Positions 44,501 through 55,450 of a DNA stretch of 64,000 nt are shown here, piece after piece. A model generated the notes under the pieces. The model was not told the origin of the DNA. It ran no database searches and was given only the letters and a program-made list of their open reading frames with translations. The DNA comes from Ricinus communis (taxonomy: Eukaryota > Streptophyta > Magnoliopsida > Malpighiales > Euphorbiaceae). Within the stretch, counting starts at the first letter, position 1. Each line of letters opens with the position of its first letter. The DNA lies in contig NC_063262.1 in assembly GCF_019578655.1 (NCBI RefSeq), positions 10,857,582 to 10,921,581 of the forward strand. Direction: 5' to 3'. Both the position numbers and the translations under genes were made by a program.

Positions 44501-47500
44501 CATGAGATGTTAGACATGCACAGCACCTGAACCGCATTTCAATATGAAAAATTCTTCTTTAGCTTTTGGTGTATAGACCACTTATACACTAAATCGATAA
44601 ATATTTAATATATATTTATTAGTTTTAAAAAAATTATTACCTAGGAATAATATATACATCACTGTAAATACGAGAGTTACATGTAGTATAAATGTTTTAC
44701 ACTTTAATATTAGATGATTGACACATATTATATTATTTAAAACTAATGAATGTGTCAATCATTTTATCAACTTGATATATAAATTAGAATATACATTAAA
44801 CCTAGTAAAAATTTTATTTAGTTTTAAATAATAAAATATGAAAATGTAAAACAATCACAATTTATATAACTCTTCTATTTATTGTGGTGACATTAAGCCT
44901 AGGTAAACATTTCTCTTTCAAATTATAGGTTTGATAGTCTCTTGTATTCATTTATAGCATTCAGACAATGTTGGCTTTTCTTTGAAATCCTTCACAGAAT
45001 ATCAGTCTCCGTCAAAATTTCAACTTCATTATTTTTTTTTTTAATAATCCAAAGTTTCAAACTCTATTTGGAAAAATTAATTATTATACATTTAAACTAT
45101 TAGGTTTTATTGTATTGAGCTTCTAAATTTTTATTTTATTTTGTTTAGTCTTTACATGTTTTTATTTTTGATTTAATTAAAAATAATTTACTATGAGATT
45201 TTTATTTTTAATAAAAATAAAATTATAAAATATAAAAGTCTATTAAAATAAAATAAAATTATAAAATATAAAAGTCTATTAAAATAAAATTAGATTAAAA
45301 GATTTAATAAAATAAAATTGAAAAATTCAAAAGTTTAATGAAAGATAAAAAATTGGTATAACGAAAACATTATCCTTTTCATATTTTTTTAATTGGCGAA
45401 CTATGTAAGAAAAAAAGAAAAAACTTTCAAAATAGAACACCAAACCCTTGTAGAAATTTTAAAGACTCTTTGATGAACTCTTGCCTTCATCCTAAACTAA
45501 AACTGAAATTTAGTAAATGTTCTAATGAATATCTCAAGATAACTATAGCATTATAAATAAAATTTAATTTTTTTAACATAAATAAATTTTTCAAGAATTA
45601 TTTGAACTCTGATATTATGTTAATTAAATTTTTGGATGAGAATATAAAATGGAAAACTTAGCAATTTTAGAATATAAAGAAACTTCGAAACATTAAACTC
45701 ATAAAACATAAATTTAAAATAAAATTTTCAGCCAAAAAAGATAAAGAATATGTTTCCTGGTTTTTATCTTCAATTTTTGCACTAGGTTTCTTTTTTTACA
45801 GCATGCCTTGTTTATGGAGAGAATAATTTTATAAATCAACCACTTCATCTAGGAATGGCAGTGGGGCGGAAAACTGCCCGTTTAAGGTTATCTAAATTCA
45901 AACATGATTATAATATATATATTTAAACTTGTCTCAAATCCGTTTTATCTTTATTATCTGAACTCGTATAAAATTCAAATATAAATACCTACATATTATC
46001 TGAACCCATCTAAATTCATTTAATAAATAGAATCTAAAATAATTTTTTTATAAATGTTTAAATAGGTAGTAAATATTTTACTTGTTAAATATCCATATAT
46101 ATAAATATTCTACCAATTAAACGGTTATCCGTTTATAATAATTAAATTCTAAAATAAATTAATAATTAGTAATAAAAACCCTAGAATTTAAACTAATAAA
46201 ACATAAAAAATTTACCAAATTTAAACTAATTGAATCCAAAATTAAAATTTTAATAATATTATTACAACCCAAGAATAATTCCATAATATTTAAAATAATA
46301 TAAAAATCGTCACACAAAAATTAGATGCAATATCTATTATTTCAAAATTACATAATCGAGTTCAAATAGCGGGTATCTGATAGATTGAACTCGATCTCTC
46401 TATACGAGAATTAAAATTCAAAATTAAACCTATTCATTATAATTATTCAAACCTGTCCTATTAAGATTTGGTTAAGTCAAGTACCAAAAAAGAGTCCACC
46501 CTGCTGCCATCCTTAACTTCACCTCTAACCATCTACAAGCACCTTCCTTAAATCCTTATGAGAGTATTTCTAAAAGACTCTTTTCATATGTCAAATTTTT
46601 TATTATAAATAGTAATTTCATAAAATAAAAATTCTATTATTTAAATAATAATAAAAAATTAGTTTAACTCTCCAACAACCTTACTTTCTATTTTAATTTT
46701 AATAAATATATTATAAATTTTCATATGCTTTATTTAATTGATATTCTTAATTATATTTCTAATGTCAAAAATCAAAATAGAAATAAAAAATAATTTAAAA
46801 ATTCATGAGAAAAAAAGTAAAAGAAAAAATAAAATATAAAGAAAATGTTATAATTAAATAAATTTTTTAATTATTTATATTTAAAAATTTATTAAAATGC
46901 TCCATTATGAAAATAATGCTATTTAAAATAAAAAGAAAACACAATTGGAGATGGGCTTGCACTAAATTTTTTAGAATTCATCCCCACAAACATAATAAAT
47001 ATTATGATTTTCTAATATAACTTTGATTCTAAAACAAAATATCTTATCAACTCCAACATATCTTCATTCTAATTTTTTTTCTCATTTTTTATTGGATACA
47101 GATTGTATGATTTGTATTGATTATTTAAATGGCAGGAAGTGGAAAGTATTGTACAACCCAAGTACAAGGAGATGGTCAACTTTCAACGTAAGACTCCTCG
47201 TGCTTTATTTACAGAATCCCACAAGAAATTAGTTGAAGAAGGCGAGAAATGGATGAAGGACACAGCTACATCCTCCACTGTCGTGGCAGCACTAATTGCT
47301 ACGATTATGTTTTCTGCAATCTTTACAGTTCCTGGAGGTTATGATCAATATGGAAAGCCTCTATACTTGTATGAAGGTGTATTCATGGTTTTCATGGTAG
47401 CTGATGCAATGTCATTGTTTGCTTCCACATCTTCGATACTGATGTTTTTAGGAATCTTGACAGCGCGATACAGAGAAGAAGACTTTCTCAAGTCCTTGCC

Positions 47501-47747
47501 AACCAAATTGATTGTAGGTCTTTCTACTCTTTTCTTCTCTATAGCAACAATGATGATAACATTTGGAGTAGCTCTTTTTACTTTTCTTCGCGAGCGTGTA
47601 TCTTGGGTTTTATTTCCCATTATTTTGCTCGCCAGTCTTCCAGTTACTCTCTTTGCTCTCTTGCAATTTCCTCTCCTTGTTGAGATTTTCTTCTCCACAT
47701 ATGGGCTTGGCATTTTTGAAAAGTCGAGGAAGTGGAGGTTATTTTGA
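41586..47747 (+). CDS. Ankyrin-repeat/PGG-domain membrane protein, seven exons, 636 aa
   Basis: Exons: 41586-41679, 41900-42376, 42599-42748, 43215-43307, 43397-43444, 43515-43951 and 47136-47747. All introns are GT-AG and every phase matches. Residues about 35-230 are ankyrin repeats (LHKAVDSGDWEAAKKFLED, GDTALHVAVLAGHVEIVEEL, LNYAAIGG). About 315-415 contains more ankyrin-like repeats (VYRAIFKAVKHGTVEFVEEM) and ILHQAASPPPSSQLDRVSGA. Residues 470-585 are a PGG domain (KWMKDTATSSTVVAALIATI, TVPGGYDQYGKPLY), with about four membrane helices to residue 618. This is the ACD6/ITN1 family: plasma-membrane or ER proteins in immunity, cell death and stress signalling in plants. The specific role and ligand cannot be read here. 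The gene is intact with no stops. Intron 6 (3.2 kb) has grown by insertions. The ATG at 41586 is the only one in frame in exon 1; an upstream exon cannot be excluded. Confidence 0.92.
44575..44890. repeat. Inverted-repeat MITE-like sequence in intron 6
   Basis: Contains the near-perfect hairpin gattgacacatat/gaatgtgtcaatc (44716-44762). The outer phrase tatacactaaatcgataaat is shared with 40372-40395, upstream of the gene. The borders are unclear. Confidence 0.45.
45850..46515. mobile_element. hAT-type non-autonomous element in intron 6
   Basis: Left end TAGGAATGGCAGTGGGGCGG and right end, inverted, TAAGGATGGCAGCAGGGTGG. Flanks are ACTTCATC (45842-45849) and ACTTCACC (46516-46523), an 8-bp duplication with one change. 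666 bp, no ORF. Ends of the form TAGGGATGGCAA.GGGGCGG are common in plant hAT MITEs. Confidence 0.82.
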
Positions 47748-48307
47748 GCAGTTGGCATGGTATGTATAAGGAACAAGCCAATTAGAAATTCTAAGGAATA
47801 TCATATGTACTTTTCTTGGATTTGTACACTTCTAATTAAATGTTTATCTATCTATTTATTTACATATTTATTATGGACATTAAATGTGATTGGGAGGATT
47901 TGAGAGGGAAAATGTTTTTGCCCTTTTGTATTTTTTATTTACAAATGGAGAGAAATATCACTAAAGTTGAAATACACACCTATCACTAATGTTTGGACAG
48001 ATTATATGAAAAGTCTGAAAATCTAAGAAATCAATTTAATAAAATTCTACTTGTTCAATTTTAAACGTAGAAAGATTATAATTAAATTCTTCTAGCTAAA
48101 AGAAAGATATCTTGAAAGAAATAAAATTATAAAAATGATATAATTTTACTTATACATGATTATTTATTTCAAACAAAGTTCATAAGTTAGAATAATTGAA
48201 AAGAAATTTTAGTTTTAGCAAGTCCATATAAAAATTTTAATTTTATTTTCTAAGAATACGTGTATCTTGAAGTTTTTAGAAGAGTATAAAATTCTAAAAA
48301 GAGCAAA
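47748..48307. other. 3' flank of the ankyrin-PGG gene
   Basis: AT-rich, including the 3' untranslated region. Possible polyadenylation elements such as aattaaatg at about 47835, but none is decisive. Confidence 0.5.
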
Positions 48308-48745
48308 TTGCCAGATAAATTATATTAACAGTCACCAGACTTTATATTTTATAACAAAAAATGTATTAAATATTTGATTTGCAACTAAATAGTTGCTAAA
48401 TTTTAATTTTAATAACATTGATAAATCTTTTCGATACACTTCGAGCTAGATTACATGGATGGTCATTAAATTTTACATTTTCAAAAAAAGATACTAAATT
48501 TTTTATTTGTTACAAAAGGATATTTTAAGATTAAAATTTTGATATTTTTTTGTCATAAAGTATAAAGTTTAGTGACCACTCATGTAATTTATTCTCACAT
48601 TTGCTAGAAAAAACCCATTAGTATTATTAAATTTTAATTTCAGTAATCATTTAGTTACAAATCAAAAATTTAGTAGATTTGTATTATAAAGTGCATAGTT
48701 TGGAGACCACTAATGTAATTTACCCTCAAATTGCCCCTATAGATA
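48308..48745. mobile_element. MITE with a second MITE-like unit nested inside
   Basis: Outer TIRs of about 120 bp: left gataaattatattaacagtc, gatttgcaactaaatagttg; right, inverted, ggtaaattacattagtggtc, gatttgtaactaaatgatta. Inside, 48450-48597 is bounded by its own inverted ends (gattacatggatggtcatta and, inverted, aattacatgagtggtcacta). The inner ends resemble the outer ones, so a related copy jumped into the first or the unit duplicated. No clear duplication. Confidence 0.6.
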
Positions 48746-50089
48746 AAAACTTGAAAGTTCAATATATCATACTTTATAATGGCCCATTAGAGGCCTTGAT
48801 GGCTCTAGTAATGCCTTCACCAGCCATGTTGTCAAGTTTGGCAAATCTTTTAGGAGTCCTAACAATGCTTAGAATTATAATGGTTTGGTTGGAAAATTGT
48901 CCTAGCTGCCCCTAAAAGTCTCCATATAAGCCATAAGTCTCTTTGCTTATTCCATATAACTTCTCTTCTACATATAGTTCAGAAAACTAAGAGATAATTA
49001 TAAAGTTGGTGTTTGAACTTTTCAATTTTTCTATCTTAGTGTCTAGATAAATTCTTTATTCAATCAATTATATGAATGAAGAAAATGTATCTCAATGTAT
49101 TATTTTTATTTTTATTTGCTTGCTTGAGTGTTGACTAAGTGGGACACACTTTGTCACAAAAATATTGACATGTAAGATTTGCATAACAAAAAGAAAATGA
49201 AAGGAAAAAAATGACCTTAAAATAAATAGACCAACAGAAAAAATTTAAATTAATCCAAATAAATTCTTCGACCTCTTCAAGAGCAGTAAATTAAAAGTAT
49301 AAAATTATGAAATCTAATAATTGATATAGGAGAGGATAAGAAATCAAAAGTAATAAAGACCATATCCAGTAGAATAAGAATGAAGGCAACAAAGTAATGG
49401 AAGAATAAAATTATGGGTCCATGATACCTTATGTGTTGAGAACGTCATGGATAATTACAAACCTAGAAAGGAGACTCTTGGCATGCGCTATACAGAATGT
49501 AAGTATGCTTAATGCAACTATCACAGTGTAAGGTTTAAGAGGTTGCAATTGGTAATTGCAAGTATCTAACTTTGTCTAATTTAGCAATGCAGGGTGATTG
49601 TTTTATTCTCTAATGTGTCCAAGGGCTAGACAAATTAAACCTAGACTGTTACAAAGAGTAAAAAGGATGAAAATGGAGATATAAAGGAGTAGGATTATAG
49701 AGAGGCTTTTGTGGGCAATTATAGTTTTCTTAATTATTCTAATCTTATTGAAATGAGGGTTTTGAATTAGGAAGTGCATGTATTTTTTTATGTTCAAATA
49801 AAGTTAATTTGTGTTTTAGGTTAAACTAAAATGAAGTAAGAATTGGTGAATATACTTAGGTAATATTTATGAATTAAAAAAATTTGAGTTATGCACATTA
49901 TTTGTTTAATAAAATGCCAATTACAAGAGTTTAGACTTTATGTTTTGCCTAATATATTGTAAGATAAGTAACTTGGATAAGTTACTATTTTAGGCAAAAA
50001 ACATGTATATTTAATTTAAATAATTAAGAATTGCTTTTGTATCTAAGTTGTGTTTGTGAAAAAAAAGGAAGCTTAATAGATATCTATTA
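48746..50089. other. Intergenic DNA, unassigned
   Basis: 48770-48915 is less AT-rich and has a short ORF on each strand without a recognised domain; it may be a gene fragment. 49430-49600 is similar. Nothing else is supported. Confidence 0.4.
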
Positions 50090-51078
50090 CCAGTTGGATG
50101 AAAACAACTAAAGAAACTCTCTTTAAACTTGGAGCTAAACCTTTAGGGTTCCACCAACAATATCAAGCTACAACAACATCTTTTAGCCAGATATGTCCTT
50201 AGATAAAATTGTTAAAGCATTTTGTAACTAAATGTCAATAGGAAAAAAGAACAAGCATTTAAAATCTAGAGAATCAAATGAGCCAATTGGCAACACTCGT
50301 AAGTATACTAGAAGCTTAAGGATCAAGGAAGGTACCTTCTCAAATTGTGGCCAATCCCAAACAGAATACTAGTGCCATTACCTTGAGCAGTGAAAAGAGC
50401 CAAATGAGCCTAGTAAATGTTTTACTAGACGTTCAATTGAAGGAAGCATCATTATCCTAACCTTAAGCAACTTAGCTGAAAGATTCAAGAAGTGAACAAC
50501 CCCAAGCTATAGTGACTACTCTACCTTTTCCTAGTCGATTTGCAAAGTCAAAGAAAAAGGAACAATAGAAGTATATCCTTGAGATGTTTCGCAAATTAGA
50601 GAAATATTTCCCTCCTTGATACAATCAAGAAAATACCTTGATATACTAAATTTCTCAAGGAATTATGCACCACCAAGTAGAAGTTAAAAGGTGATGAGAA
50701 AATTCACATAGGGGAGAATGTTTCACCTACCCTTCAAAAGAAATTATTTCCAAAGTGCAAGGATCCAGGTATGTTCACTATTCCTTATAAGATATGAAAT
50801 GTTAAGGTTGAACAAGTAATGTTAGATCTAGGAGCTTCAATAAATACCATGCCCTATTCTATTTCTACATCTTTGAATCTTAGACCATTAAAAGAAACAT
50901 GTGTGATTATATAAATTGCCAATCAATCTAATGCATATCCTGATGGGATTTTAAAGGACATTTTAGTTCAAGTTAATGATTTGGTTTTTCCTATAAAATT
51001 TTATGTGATTGATATGGAGAACCTAATTATTCCAATTCAACTCCTATTTTGTTAGGTACACCATTTCGTAAGACATTT
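50090..51078 (+). pseudogene. Athila-like gag/protease fragment, left part
   Basis: Plus-strand reading in several frames follows the gag-to-protease part of Athila-type gypsy elements: a QLA-rich gag end (about 50285), PFPSRFAKSKKKEQ (about 50525), then the retroviral-type aspartic protease MLDLGASINTMPYSI (about 50820), LNLRPLKETCVII, NAYPDGILKDILVQVNDLVF, and STPILLGTPFRKT (about 51040-51075). The active-site triad appears as DLGAS, a variant of DTG/DSG typical of this lineage. Stops and frameshifts are frequent. At TTT (51076-51078) the sequence is broken by the CACTA element and resumes at 59700. Confidence 0.82.
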
Positions 51079-51080
51079 AA

Positions 51081-51197
51081 ATGATTTAGTTGAAGACAAA
51101 GGGCTTTCAAATGATATGATACTTGAGTCATGTTCAGAAGAGACATATGAAGATAGAAGTGAAGATGAAGATGATGAAGATAGTCATAGTGATTAGA
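51081..51197 (+). pseudogene. Acidic C-terminal tail of the first CACTA gene
   Basis: Reads LVEDKGLSNDMILESCSEE, then RSEDEDDEDSHSD and a stop. A short acidic tail just upstream of the second gene is where the TNP2-type transposase of CACTA elements ends. Only the tail is left, so the assignment rests mainly on position. Confidence 0.4.
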
Positions 51198-51330
51198 ATT
51201 AATATATTTGTAATGGAACCTTTACCTATATATTTTATAGACAAGTTTTGAACGCTACTTGTGTAGTATTGGTTAAACTTTTATTTTATGAATATTTTAT
51301 AGTGGTGCCATTTTTACTTTATTGCAGGCA

Positions 51331-51609
51331 TGGCTAGAAAGTGATTGAATCGTAGGACCACAGCCCGTGAGGGTGACTCCATTCCTTTTCTAAAGGATCA
51401 GACAGTTGCACAATCATTGCCCCTATCTCCACCTGCACCTACACGTACATAATCACTACCACCCCGACCTCCACATTCACCTACACATATGTAGTCAATA
51501 CCACCCCCACCTCCACCTGTGCCTACACGTACATAGTCACTACCACCACCACCTCCACATGCTCGTACACCTAAGCAGTCAACAGCAACATCTCCTTCTA
51601 TAACTATTC
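51331..51609 (+). pseudogene. Second CACTA gene, first exon (proline-rich)
   Basis: Starts MARK, then a stop, then NRRTTAREGDSIPFLKDQTV and repeats of SLPPPPPP.. with threonine/arginine (PAPTRT, PVPTRT, HARTPK). Proline-rich N-termini are common in Transposase_24-type proteins. Four Gln or Arg codons have become stops (for example RT-stop-SL three times). It is cut at 51609 by the gypsy element and continues beyond 57657. Confidence 0.6.
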
Positions 51610-51935
51610 TGTCACGACCCGATCTATAGGCCCGTGACCGGCACTAGGGAATGGTAGGCTTAAGGCCACCAAGTCCTGTAATAAGCCTTACTAATTGATG
51701 TTCAATAAAATGCATATGAAAACATATTATTAATCCTGTCTGACATGCCATACACAAATCTAACTGGTCATTGATAACATTTCACATCCATTATAGACAA
51801 GGATAATCATAACAAATCAAAGATACTACTACGAAAGGTCTAGAATATAAAATAACTAAAGATATAAAAGTATAATTTATTTATAATGGGCCCGATGAAG
51901 AAGGAAGTCGGGCTATCAAAATGCAGGACAGCGAC
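51610..51935 (-). repeat. 3' LTR remnant of D1
   Basis: Reads tgtcacgacccgatctatag and ggcccgtgaccggcactagg as in 55451-55780, then stops at position 51935, next to reverse-transcriptase sequence. Only the 3'-most part of the LTR is left. Confidence 0.85.
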
Positions 51936-52204
51936 CGATTATGAATTATCGCTTTATTCAGCTACCGATAATCAATATAGAGGAACAACGTACCGTCCTT
52001 CTTCTTCACAAATAGAACAGGGGCACCCCACAGAGATGTACTGGGTCTAATAAAGCCCTTATCTAGGAGGTCCTATAACTGCTCCTTTAACTCTCTTAAC
52101 TCAGTTAGTGTCATTCGGTAGGTCGGCAAGGAAATAGGTATCGTACTCGGTACCACATCGATGTAGAATTCTATCTCTCTATTAGGCAGCAATCTTGGTA
52201 GCTC
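51936..52204 (-). pseudogene. D1 reverse transcriptase, N-terminal fragment
   Basis: Minus-strand reading gives [51 protein letters not shown] and [16 protein letters not shown]: the start of Ty3/gypsy reverse transcriptase, before the catalytic YLDD. It has stops (after KEQL and after IDYR) and is cut off by the LTR remnant, so it is non-functional. Confidence 0.9.
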
Positions 52205-52600
52205 TTATGGAAATACATTAGGAAACTCGTAAACCACCTGAACGTCGCTACCTTTCCCTACCGAGGTATCCCTGACCAAAGTCAGATATCCCTGACATCC
52301 ACGACGAAGCATCCACCTAGCTGTAATAGTTGATACAAGATTCAATGTAGTAGGTACCTGCTCACCTTTAAAATGGAAGTCTGAGTCTACAGGGATTCGA
52401 AAAGTTATTTGTTTCTCCCGACAATCTAACATGGCAAAATGCATAGCCAACCAATCCATTCCTAAAATTACATCAAAATCCATTACATCGAACATAATTA
52501 AGTTAGCAACCAAATCTTGACCTTTAACTGACACCGGACACGACGGAAACACAATATCGGTCTTTAAGGCATCACTTAACGGCATAGTGACCGACATCAA
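52205..52600 (-). pseudogene. D1 protease (retropepsin-like) part
   Basis: Open frame of 131 codons with the conserved ILGMDWL flap-side motif, preceded by LIMFDVMDFDV and followed by MLDCREKQITF, as in plant gypsy aspartic proteases. This is the C-terminal half. The active-site DTG equivalent lies upstream in another frame (near 52650-52680, LDLGATHSF-like coding). It normally cuts the element polyprotein. Non-functional, because the polyprotein frame is broken. Confidence 0.8.
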
Positions 52601-52739
52601 AAATTAAAGTCTAACGGGCTGGACATCCAATCTTAAGGCAAAACTAGGCGATACAAAGGAATGGGTAGCCCCAAGGTCTAATAAAACTCTAGCTTCAAAA
52701 TAGCAGACAGGAAAAATACTTAGCACCATAGCATTTGAG

Positions 52740-53712
52740 GCTCGCGCATCCTAATGAGTGAGGGTGAACACTCTCGCTTGCCCCCAGCCTGACTGCTGAG
52801 AGCCTGAAGCTTAACTTTGAGCTCTGCTCCCAGATTGGCATCCCATAGATCTACCTCCAAAACCATAGCCTTACTGGCTGAAAAACTGAGATCCACCTTG
52901 AAAATATCCCGGAGCTAAAGCAAAAGATGATCGGGTCGCATTGGCATACGAGTCCTGAGGAAAAGTTGGTTGACTGAAGTAGCAAGGGCATGATCGTGCC
53001 ATATGACCCATCTCGCCACACTTGAAACAGGCTCCAATGGAACTAGGCACGGTCCTTGATGCGACTTGCCGCACATCTGACAGGTGATGGCTCCAGAACT
53101 AGAGTTGTTGTAGCCTGAACTCTGCCTATTGCCACTGAAGCCCTATCTTGGTCTGAATCTTATGCTACCCTTCCGGTTGTGTCTACCCTTCTTGTGAGTA
53201 TGGTAGCCTCTCTACCCGGCCTACTGGTTGGAACCTCTGGAGTAGCCTCCACTGCTATAGTACGGCACAACTGGCTGCGCACTCGACTAACCCTCAATCC
53301 TGCTCTTCTTTTTCCTGCCATCGTCAGTCTCTTGGCAAAATCCTCGCAGGGTCACCTCTATATGTCTGGCCATGTCAGTCACTTCTAGAAAGCTACTCCT
53401 CCTAGACTGAACCAAGCAGACAAACTCTGGACCCAGTCCTGAAATATACTTGATGTTCTTCTGCTCCTCGGTCCCCATAGCATAGAGCACATACCTACTC
53501 AGCTGTACAAACTGTCTGGTGTATTCTGCCACTGATAGGTCTCCCTTAATCAGCCTTTCAAATCTCTCTTTATACTCCTACCTCACGCTAAAAGGGATGA
53601 AGTACTCCTCAAACTTGTCTCTGAACTGTCTCCACGACAATCCACCCAAAATGGGGCGGATATAGTCTCTGAACCACTGAGATGCTATTCCTTTCAAAGA
53701 AAATCTGGCCAT
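52740..53712 (-). pseudogene. D1 gag, C-terminal part with CCHC zinc knuckle
   Basis: In coding order from 53712: ARFSLKGIASQWFRDYIRP and WRQFRDKFEEYFIPFSVR (capsid-like Retrotrans_gag core), YTRQFVQLSRYV, ISGLGPEFVCLVQ and DMARHIEVTLRG, then basic and Gly/Ser-rich parts, and the nucleocapsid zinc knuckle CFKCGEMGHMARSC near 53025 (CX2CX4HX4C). Frameshifts separate the blocks. It is interrupted upstream by B2. Confidence 0.88.
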
Positions 53713-54830
53713 TGATAGGCTATTTGTGTAGCTACAATCTAAGGTAGTGAACCTATCGATGCATACTAGCACTAACGGTGAGTATCAAGGTCGTATTCTC
53801 GGGTAAGGGTGATCCTAGAACTACTACAGCGTCTTATAATATCTAACCCTAACAAAATCAATGAAGTTGTTACTCTATGATTAAATGTAAACAAGTGGTT
53901 AACTAAGTGTCAGACAGACTGAAAGGATTTAGTGAAACAATCAAAGGAAAAAGCAAACCCAAGGAGACCTAAGCTAGTTGGATTTTAGTGAAGATAAAGA
54001 TTATATTGATTTGCAATTGCAATTACCCATGGATGAATTCTTAACTGAATTTGGTTTCCCTCTCGAGATAACCGAATTCATAAACTTAAGAACCTAAAGT
54101 TGGAATCTCTTCCTAATGATCGATTATTAAATTAGTGTTAAGCTTTAACCTACCTCTATTAAGCTTTGTTAATTCTTAATCTGGCTAGTCAATTATCCTT
54201 ATCTCTAAGTGATCATTAACCAGTTCTTGCTATTCAAACTTCAAATTACTAAATGAATTTCTCAATTACATAAAGCAATCTAAATACCACAACTCACAAC
54301 ATCTCATGAATAATGTGATTTCTCATTAATAATGAAAGCAAGAAGAGACAAGCATTGATAATCAAAGTCTCATAAACATTAAAAACAATCCAACAACATA
54401 GGAACCCCAATGGGTTTAACAAATTTAGTTACTCATACTGATCAGCACAGGCAGAGTCCAGTCCGTGCTGGACCTCCACATCCCACAACTTAAGGCTTCT
54501 TCCTAGTCGTGCCCTCGCCGGTACTACCACCACGGGCCGTGGTGGCTTCGAAAATCATGCTAAAATGGCATTCTTGAGGGTCAAGTGTTGATGGTTCAGC
54601 ACGGCCAGGGTCCAGGCTATGCTCAACCTTAGAATGCTAGTCCTTTCTCAATTTTAATAGATTCTGGCCCGTAATTATGCGTATTTCCCTCAATTACTGA
54701 TATGTCCATTGATAATGACTTAAAACATGAAGGGAACCAAAACACATGTGATTCTGGCATAAAACAAGATAACTATGCACAAAAATATAACTAATTGGGC
54801 ATAAAAACATGTATAAAGTAATGCACATCA
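53713..54830 (-). mobile_element. Family B LTR-type insertion, copy B2, TSD GCCAT
   Basis: On the minus strand it runs TGATGTGCATTAC ... TAGCCTATCA, 1,118 bp, flanked by GCCAT at 53708-53712 and 54831-54835 (plus strand), an exact 5-bp duplication inside the D1 gag. Compared with B1 it lacks the plastid DNA and about 310 bp corresponding to 1785-2090 of B1, which may include the promoter. It retains the gatcagcac palindrome and the gtgagtatcaaggtcgtatt block. Confidence 0.92.
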
Positions 54831-55276
54831 GCCATCTCGATGGTCCTCTTGTCAGAACAGTGCAAGTCGAATGCCCTTTTCTTGACCTCGTCCAAAAAGT
54901 TCAAAGGGTCTCCAGATGTCCCATCAAATTCCACGGGTCTCAACTTAGTGTACTCAGACATGGGAACCTCGTCCAGATTCTTGATACTGGAACCATTACC
55001 GCAGCTCCTTAAACCCTGGGCAACCTGCTGCTGCTGAAAAACTAACTGCTCTAAGGCCCTCCGCATTTCAGTTATACCAGTTACAAATGCCTTCATTAGG
55101 ACTCCACCAGCACCGTGTGCCTCCTGATTCTCGCCCTGATCTGGTTGGGCTGCTGCTCGAGGCCTACCTCACCTTCTGGTATCACAGGCTGGGACCAGTG
55201 GAGCCGTCTGAGTAGAAAGCTCATCCTGGGCCTCTTGGGCCGATGCTGCTGCTGCAGTCGCTCGAGTCCTTGGCAT
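54831..55276 (-). pseudogene. D1 gag, N-terminal part
   Basis: Starts MPRTRATAAAASAQEAQDEL at 55276, 175 nt from the LTR. After a stop and frame changes it continues with MKAFVTGITEMRRALEQLVF, a Gln-rich stretch, then TKLRPVEFDGTSGDPLNFLD and TIEMA, where B2 interrupts it. The FDG..DP...L pattern begins the gypsy gag core, which resumes at 53712. Start chosen for the clean ATG and its position after the PBS and leader. Confidence 0.85.
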
Positions 55277-55436
55277 GGCAAGGGTTGAAAATAAACATCA
55301 AGATATCAAACCCAAAAGACTCTCTAACATATAGCACAGATACTAGAATCAACAAAACACGAAAGGACAGACTCGATTCCTAACTCCACAATAGTTAAGG
55401 AAGCTAACCTAGGTCGAAGGAAAACTAAACCTAGAC

Positions 55437-55449
55437 TTTGATACCAATT
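55437..55449 (-). other. Primer-binding site of D1 (initiator tRNA-Met)
   Basis: On the minus strand TTGGTATCAAAG follows the LTR end with a short spacer. It differs from TGGTATCAGAGC by one or two bases. Confidence 0.85.
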
Positions 55450-55450
55450 T

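Noticed and set aside
51406..51603. Histidine-rich 65-codon ORF (HLHLH pattern)
   Set aside because: An alternative frame of the proline-rich exon of the CACTA gene.
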